Of a DNA stretch of 64,000 bases, positions 59,870 through 64,000 are shown piece by piece. The notes below the pieces were generated by a model. It did no database searches. It saw nothing but the letters and a program-made list of their open reading frames with translations, and was not told the DNA's origin. The DNA is from Paenibacillus_E sp052115445 (lineage in GTDB: Bacteria; Bacillota; Bacilli; Paenibacillales; NBRC-103111), in NCBI RefSeq assembly GCF_052115445.1, contig NZ_JBFRGR010000004.1:124001-188000 (forward strand), written 5' to 3'. Within the stretch, counting starts at the first letter, position 1. The number at the start of each line of letters is the position of its first letter. The translations under genes and the position numbers were made by a program.

Positions 59870-60672
59870 GTAAAAAAAAGAAGCACGAGGATCATGAAGA
59901 ACATGTCGATGAAACCTGGTTGATTCCCTATGCGGATTTATTGACTTTACTACTGGCCCTTTTTATTATTCTATTTGCATCAAGTCAACTTGACTCTAAA
60001 AAATACGACTCCATTATGCGATCGTTAAATAATGCTTTCACAGGTGGCGAAGCGCCATTCGCCATGTCAAATTTAATTCCAATTGATGATGCTGCGAATT
60101 CGACGAAAAATAATTTTAAGAACCAGAATCCTCCTTCCAAAGAAGAGAATAAAATTGAGAGCCAGCTAGCCGCTAAGCTTCAGAAGGAAGAGAAGGATCT
60201 GGAAGAACTAAAGAAAAGTATGGATGCGTTTATAAAAGAAAATAACATGAGTGAACAGTTGACAACCAAGTTGGATAATGAAAAGTTGACGATTACCATA
60301 AGCGATCGAGCACTGTTCGATTCTGGATCTGCGATAATTAAGCAGGAATCCCAAATCCTAGCCACATCGATGTCGAATTTATTGGGGCAATATCCTGGCT
60401 ATCAGGTCGAGGTAGCTGGACATACGGATAATATACCGATTCATCGGGCGGATTTTGAGACGAATTGGGATTTAAGTGCCAAGCGCGCGGTGAACTTTAT
60501 GAAATTACTGCTTGTTAACACCAAGATTCAGCCAGCATCTTATTCCTCCGTTGGCTATGGCGAGTATCGTCCTATTGCTGAGAATACGACAACCGATGGC
60601 CGGGCCAAGAATCGCCGAGTCGAAGTGAGCATCCTCCGAAACATCAAGGCAACGGATGAGATTGCGAAATAA
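59866..60672 (+). CDS. motB: Flagellar motor stator protein MotB
   Basis: The GTG start overlaps motA by four bases. The 268-residue protein has a basic N terminus, one membrane segment with the ion-binding Asp in YADLLTLLLALFIILFASS (D24), a coiled or linker region, and an OmpA-like peptidoglycan-binding domain (about 140-260: LFDSGSAIIKQES, VEVAGHTDNIPIH, NWDLSAKRAVNFM, NRRVEVSIL). Stator partner of MotA. A terminator follows after about 20 bases. Confidence 0.95.
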   Translation: MSKKKKHEDHEEHVDETWLIPYADLLTLLLALFIILFASSQLDSKKYDSIMRSLNNAFTGGEAPFAMSNLIPIDDAANSTKNNFKNQNPPSKEENKIESQLAAKLQKEEKDLEELKKSMDAFIKENNMSEQLTTKLDNEKLTITISDRALFDSGSAIIKQESQILATSMSNLLGQYPGYQVEVAGHTDNIPIHRADFETNWDLSAKRAVNFMKLLLVNTKIQPASYSSVGYGEYRPIAENTTTDGRAKNRRVEVSILRNIKATDEIAK

Positions 60673-60692
60673 AATGTTAAAAATGATTGAAA

Positions 60693-60734
60693 AGCAAAGG
60701 AGCTAAGCGGCTTAAAGGCGCTTAGCTCTTTTGC
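60693..60734 (+). terminator. Terminator of motAB
   Basis: AGCAAAGGAGCTAAGC pairs with GCTTAGCTC-TTTTGCT around GGCTTAAAG; the descending arm supplies the T tract. Confidence 0.75.
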
Positions 60735-60745
60735 TTGTGTGCAAG

Positions 60746-60778
60746 CCCGAGTTAGTCGGAGAAACCGACTAACTCGGG
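60746..60778. repeat. 33-bp perfect palindrome with class B core
   Basis: CCCGAGTTAGTCGG and its exact complement flank AGAAA. The inner 21 bp (TTAGTCGG, five bases, CCGACTAA) has the same 8-5-8 layout and near-identical half-site as the class B sites around 20 kb. It lies between the convergent motB and chemotaxis receptor genes, between their terminators. It has no T tract. Confidence 0.8.
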
Positions 60779-60780
60779 TC

Positions 60781-60826
60781 AAGAAGAGGGCAGCTGTTCT
60801 ACCGTTGAAACAGCTTCTTCTTATAT
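60781..60826 (-). terminator. Terminator-like hairpin after the chemotaxis receptor gene
   Basis: On the minus strand AAGAAGAAGCTGTTTC pairs with GAACAGCTGCCCTCTTCTT (an internal bulge). The tail is short, so the call is moderate. Confidence 0.45.
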
Positions 60827-60831
60827 AATCC

Positions 60832-62754
60832 TTACTTGACCCCGACTAATTCTTTCTTTTCTTGTCGTAACTCCTCGTCCTTGTGTGCCTTCTGTTGCTG
60901 GATGTCACGACGCTGTTCAAATACGGTCTCTGCATTCAATTCCTGTTCAATCGCTCCGATTTGTTCCACAATTTGTTCCACGATGAGCTCTCCACCCGCA
61001 CGGATTTCTATTGGCTCGTCCACACTAAGAACCTCTGCAATTTGAAACTTGCTAATTTCTGCAAAAAGTTGCTCAGCCAGCTCAAGAATATCATCTGACT
61101 CTTCGGCAATACGGCGGATCGATGCGTCCTGTTGAATACTGGTCGAGTTCACCTCTTCAACACCTGCAGCTGTTTCTTGCGCAATAGCGGCAACGAATTG
61201 GACGGAATCGACAAGGTGATCGTTTTTCGATTGGGCTTGTTCGATTTTCTGGTGAATCTGCACAATCTGCTCACGGATGACTAACGTCGATTGCTCAATT
61301 CTACTGAAGGAGCCGAAGGTTTCCTCCACATGGTTACTTTGCGTTAGCGCAGATTCACGCGCATCGCCAAGTGAAAGCTGCAGCTCCTGAATCTGTCCCT
61401 GCAGCGTCCCGATGATACCGCTGATCGTCCTCGACGATCCGTTCGTTTGCAGGGACAGCTCGCGCACTTCGTCCGCGATCACCGAGAAGCCGCGGCCGTG
61501 CGCACCAGCTCTTGCCGCTTCGATCGCGGCATTCAACGCTAGGACATTCGTCTGCGTTGAAATTTCCATGATCGAGCGCACGATGGCGCCGATCTGCTTC
61601 GAGCTTGCGCTCAGCGTCTGCATCGCTGCATCAACCTTTTGCAGCAGGAGCTGCGACTGCGCAGTCGATGCTTTGAGCGCTTGCACGTACGCAGTACCTT
61701 GCTGCGTATTGGCAGCAGCCTCGTCGCTGCTGCGTTTCATTTCATTGGTATACGCGCTGATACCGCGGATCTCATCCTCTAGCTCAGCAATGAGCAGCGA
61801 GCTGCTCTCTGTTTTCATCGCTTGTTCATCTGCACCTGTTGATATCTCGTGGATCGCTTTGAGGATATCTGAGTTAGCCGATGCCGTTAGCTGTGAGAAG
61901 CGATGGAATTCATGCGAATGGGCAGATAAGGAAGAAGCGATGCCCTTGGTTGCGCCAAGCATGAGCCTAACCTGTTTAATCATTTGGTCGAAGTTATTAC
62001 TTAATTGTCCAAGCTCGTCTTTGGCAGAGGAATTAATGGTGTGGGTTAAATCTCCGGAAGCAATGCGAGCGACGGCTTTTTGCAGAACGGAAATCGGACG
62101 TGTGAATGATGTAATAATGAGAAAAGCGATGACCAAGGTTAGGAAAAAGACGAAAGCAGAAGCCACAATCATGATCGTACGGCTGTCATTAAGTGCTTTG
62201 GAGGAGTCAGCAATTGCAGCTGCGGCGCCGTCCGCGTAGGTTACATAAAACTTATCAACCAATCCAAAGATGTTATCCTTCAACTCTTGTGATTCACTAT
62301 ATAAGTACAAAAGATTAATCTGAAGATCGGATGGCTTGATGCTGGTATCCTGAACCATTTTAGCTGCTGAATCGAAATTGTTTATGTAATCAACCGAGGC
62401 TTGGATTAACTGGCTTCGCCATTTTTGCTGATCTGGGGTGCTGGCGGTATCCCCTATCTTCTGAATGAAATCATTGTAAGGCTTTCGTTTACTGTTGTAT
62501 TTCTCGATAAATTCAGGTTTCTTCGAAATTTCAAGACCGGATGCGATGATGTTCATCTCCTGAACCAAATTTTTCAGCTCAAGCGCCATCACTTTCAGAT
62601 CTACTTTATCATTCTGATCGGTCATATGATGCTTAATTTGTGTCACCTGATTCAGATTGAACAGGGCCACGGCCAAGAAAATGAGCAATACGCCGCTGAA
62701 GCTTGCGATTAATTTTGCACGCATAGAAAAGTTGGACAATGACATAATACGCAT
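60832..62754 (-). CDS. Methyl-accepting chemotaxis protein
   Basis: A 640-residue receptor. It has an N-terminal membrane segment (about 13-32), an outside four-helix-bundle-type sensor (about 33-190), a second membrane segment (about 195-217), HAMP (ITSFTRPISVLQKAVARIASGDLTHTI), and the signalling domain with the conserved tip VLALNAAIEAARAGAHGRGFSVIADEVRELS. A C-terminal extension of some 45 charged residues (QRRDIQQQKAHKDEELRQEKKELVGVK) lacks the CheR-binding pentapeptide. The ATG follows AGGAGG by seven bases. Its ligand is unknown; it sits beside motAB but is transcribed convergently. Confidence 0.93.
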   Translation of the reverse strand: MRIMSLSNFSMRAKLIASFSGVLLIFLAVALFNLNQVTQIKHHMTDQNDKVDLKVMALELKNLVQEMNIIASGLEISKKPEFIEKYNSKRKPYNDFIQKIGDTASTPDQQKWRSQLIQASVDYINNFDSAAKMVQDTSIKPSDLQINLLYLYSESQELKDNIFGLVDKFYVTYADGAAAAIADSSKALNDSRTIMIVASAFVFFLTLVIAFLIITSFTRPISVLQKAVARIASGDLTHTINSSAKDELGQLSNNFDQMIKQVRLMLGATKGIASSLSAHSHEFHRFSQLTASANSDILKAIHEISTGADEQAMKTESSSLLIAELEDEIRGISAYTNEMKRSSDEAAANTQQGTAYVQALKASTAQSQLLLQKVDAAMQTLSASSKQIGAIVRSIMEISTQTNVLALNAAIEAARAGAHGRGFSVIADEVRELSLQTNGSSRTISGIIGTLQGQIQELQLSLGDARESALTQSNHVEETFGSFSRIEQSTLVIREQIVQIHQKIEQAQSKNDHLVDSVQFVAAIAQETAAGVEEVNSTSIQQDASIRRIAEESDDILELAEQLFAEISKFQIAEVLSVDEPIEIRAGGELIVEQIVEQIGAIEQELNAETVFEQRRDIQQQKAHKDEELRQEKKELVGVK

Positions 62755-62872
62755 ATGTATACCTCCTATAAATAGACAAGCTTAGACATTTTTCCGCCTA
62801 ACTACTTATTAATATAGGGGGTTTCTATTAACTTAAGCGTCGAACTATGTAAATGATTTGTAAATTAAAAGT

Positions 62873-62889
62873 TTTACATTACGTTTACG
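62873..62889 (+). promoter_or_regulatory. PhoP-box-like direct repeats upstream of pstS
   Basis: TTTACA (62873) and TTTACG (62884) are direct repeats exactly 11 bp apart, matching the TT(A/T/C)ACA N5 pattern bound by PhoP in Bacillus. They lie 120 bases before the pstS start codon. The remaining gap (62755-63008) shows no gene. Confidence 0.5.
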
Positions 62890-63008
62890 TTTCGTGGGTT
62901 TGTATTTAACATTCGCTTGTTACCATATGGAAGTAAGGTCGTTCGACACACAAGCAGATGGGGATCGAACAATCGAGAAACATAAAATCAAAGGAGGACA
63001 TGCTTACT

Positions 63009-63926
63009 ATGTTTAAGTTCATGTCGAAAAAAGGAATTACATTCACACTTTCAGCGGTACTAATGATGGGGTCCTTAGTTGGATGCGGCGCTAAAACAGA
63101 AACTAAAGATGCTGCTTCCGCAACACCTGCTGCAACTGCAGCTGCTTCAGTAAAGCCAAGTGAAACGCCAAAAACAGAATTGAGCGGAACGGTTACAGCT
63201 TCCGGGTCCAGCGCACTTCTTCCATTAGTTAAGCAAGCAGCAACAGAATTTATGGAAAAGAACCCGAAGGTAACTGTTAACGTTACTGCTGGTGGTTCAG
63301 GTACAGGAATTAAAAACGTAGCAGACGGAACTTCAGACATTGGTAACTCCGACGTAGAACCTGCTGCTGAATATAAAGATAAAGGCCTTGTTGATCACCA
63401 AGTTGCTATCGCACCTTTTGCTTTGATCGTGAACAAAGATGTAAAAGTGGATAACGTAACGAAACAACAAGCAGCAGACATCTACACAGGTAAAATCACG
63501 AACTGGAAAGAAGTAGGCGGCAATGACGCGAAAATCGTTCTTGTTCACCGTCCGGATAGTTCAGGTTCCCGTACACTAGTTAAACAAATTATTTTGGATG
63601 GCAAAGAGTTCACGAAAGACGGAATCACACAAGAAAACAGCGGTGCGATGAAAACTGCAGTTGTAGGCCAATCCGGTTCCATCGGTTACGTAGATACACC
63701 TTATATTGATGACACTGTAAAAGCTTTGAAAATTGATGGCGTAGCTTTCTCTGAAGAGAATATCAAAAATGGTACGTACAAATTGTTCGGTGTAGAACAC
63801 ATGTATACAAAAGGTGAAGCGACTGGCGCTGCTAAAGCTTTCATCGACTACATCTCCAGTAAGGATTTCCAAGGCAAACAAGTACGTGAGTTGAAATTCT
63901 TACCAGCTGATTTGTTGAAAAAATAA
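63009..63926 (+). CDS. pstS: Phosphate ABC transporter substrate-binding lipoprotein
   Basis: The ATG at 63009 is chosen, eleven bases after AAGGAGG; the ATG at 63000 is too close to it. The 305-residue product has a lipobox in SLVGCG, an Ala/Thr/Pro-rich spacer, then the PstS domain: GTVTASGSSALLPLVKQAATEFMEK, VTAGGSGTGIKNVADGTSDIGNSD and VLVHRPDSSGSRTLVKQIIL supply the phosphate-binding loops (Ser, Asp, Arg). It captures phosphate for a PstCAB importer, whose genes would be expected beyond the window's end. A terminator just after pstS may lower expression of those genes relative to the binding protein. Confidence 0.93.
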   Translation: MFKFMSKKGITFTLSAVLMMGSLVGCGAKTETKDAASATPAATAAASVKPSETPKTELSGTVTASGSSALLPLVKQAATEFMEKNPKVTVNVTAGGSGTGIKNVADGTSDIGNSDVEPAAEYKDKGLVDHQVAIAPFALIVNKDVKVDNVTKQQAADIYTGKITNWKEVGGNDAKIVLVHRPDSSGSRTLVKQIILDGKEFTKDGITQENSGAMKTAVVGQSGSIGYVDTPYIDDTVKALKIDGVAFSEENIKNGTYKLFGVEHMYTKGEATGAAKAFIDYISSKDFQGKQVRELKFLPADLLKK

Positions 63927-63945
63927 TAATCAAATAGAACATACT

Positions 63946-63981
63946 AAGAGCGCTCGCATACTATGGAGCGCTCTTTTGTTT
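63946..63981 (+). terminator. Terminator after pstS
   Basis: AAGAGCGCTC and GAGCGCTCTT, perfect arms around ten bases, followed by TTGTTTTGTT. Confidence 0.8.
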
Positions 63982-64000
63982 TGTTCAAAAGAGAAAAACT

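Noticed and set aside
61412..62239. 275-codon plus-strand ORF opposite the chemotaxis receptor
   Set aside because: It is a mirror of the Ala/Ser-rich receptor coding sequence, lacks a Shine-Dalgarno and has a composition typical of antisense frames.
1..64000. Insertion sequences, integrases or prophage genes as the source of the repeats
   Set aside because: No transposase, integrase or phage-like gene was recognised anywhere in the window, and no target-site duplications flank the modules by eye.

Overview
The window looks like a chromosomal segment of a Paenibacillaceae bacterium (Paenibacillus or a close relative; Firmicutes). The basis is the gene families and their combination: two LplABC-type sugar ABC importers with YesM/YesN-like or membrane-AraC regulators, a RhaEW fusion aldolase/dehydrogenase, UxaC, MgsA, YpsA, YdjO, a VanW protein, strong AGGAGG ribosome binding sites, and frequent GTG/TTG starts. 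No rRNA, tRNA, transposase, prophage or cas genes were seen. Species cannot be fixed from the sequence alone.

Layout. 1-8.3 kb: an RHH/PIN pair, a membrane-anchored GH26-like enzyme, abfA (GH51) divergent from its likely ArsR-type regulator with one palindrome in both -10 regions, then a three-gene operon of a DUF975 protein, a His-bearing membrane protein and a Met/His-rich lipoprotein. 8.7-18.4 kb: a GH2 enzyme, a sugar ABC importer (solute-binding protein plus two permeases, with a cre-like site upstream), a membrane-bound AraC regulator and an MFS transporter. 18.5-25 kb: YdjO, a YpbF-like protein, a CBM9-like protein, then rocD, aspA and rocF for arginine/ornithine/aspartate catabolism. 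25.2-28.6 kb: a SulP transporter, an ArsR regulator and a Cys-rich protein, each preceded by the same 20-bp operator, then an Asp23 protein. 28.7-39.5 kb: a CNNM/CBS protein, M29 aminopeptidase, VanW protein, uxaC, AraC regulator, a Gfo/Idh/MocA oxidoreductase with a hydrolase, mgsA and ypsA. 40.2-45.8 kb: a complete L-rhamnose operon (rhaEW-rhaI-rhaB-DeoR regulator). 45.9-56.8 kb: a two-component system whose kinase has two sensor modules, a second sugar ABC importer, an SGNH esterase and a frameshifted beta-helix protein. 56.9-64 kb: YfcE-like phosphodiesterase, aldo/keto reductase, motAB, a chemotaxis receptor and pstS behind PhoP-like boxes.

The physiological theme is capture and breakdown of plant polysaccharides (arabinan, mannan, glucuronate- and rhamnose-containing polymers): extracellular enzymes release sugars, binding-protein importers bring them in under membrane-sensor control, and the pentose, uronate and deoxysugar pathways feed central metabolism, with MgsA as a possible overflow valve.

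The most unusual content is intergenic. A family of 21-bp TA-bounded imperfect palindromes (8-bp half-site, 5-bp centre, 8-bp half-site) occurs as four-site modules whose sites start exactly 51, 62 and 51 bp apart at three separate loci (34233, 39776, 57573) and 51, 61, 51 bp apart at a fourth (20030) that uses a different half-site. Half-sites are arranged symmetrically within each module, while the linkers share little sequence by eye. Simpler or decayed relatives lie at 8330, 20558 and 60746. Degenerate tandem arrays of about 40 bp (20235-20545, 39491-39740) sit beside some of these modules. I do not recognise this as a described element.
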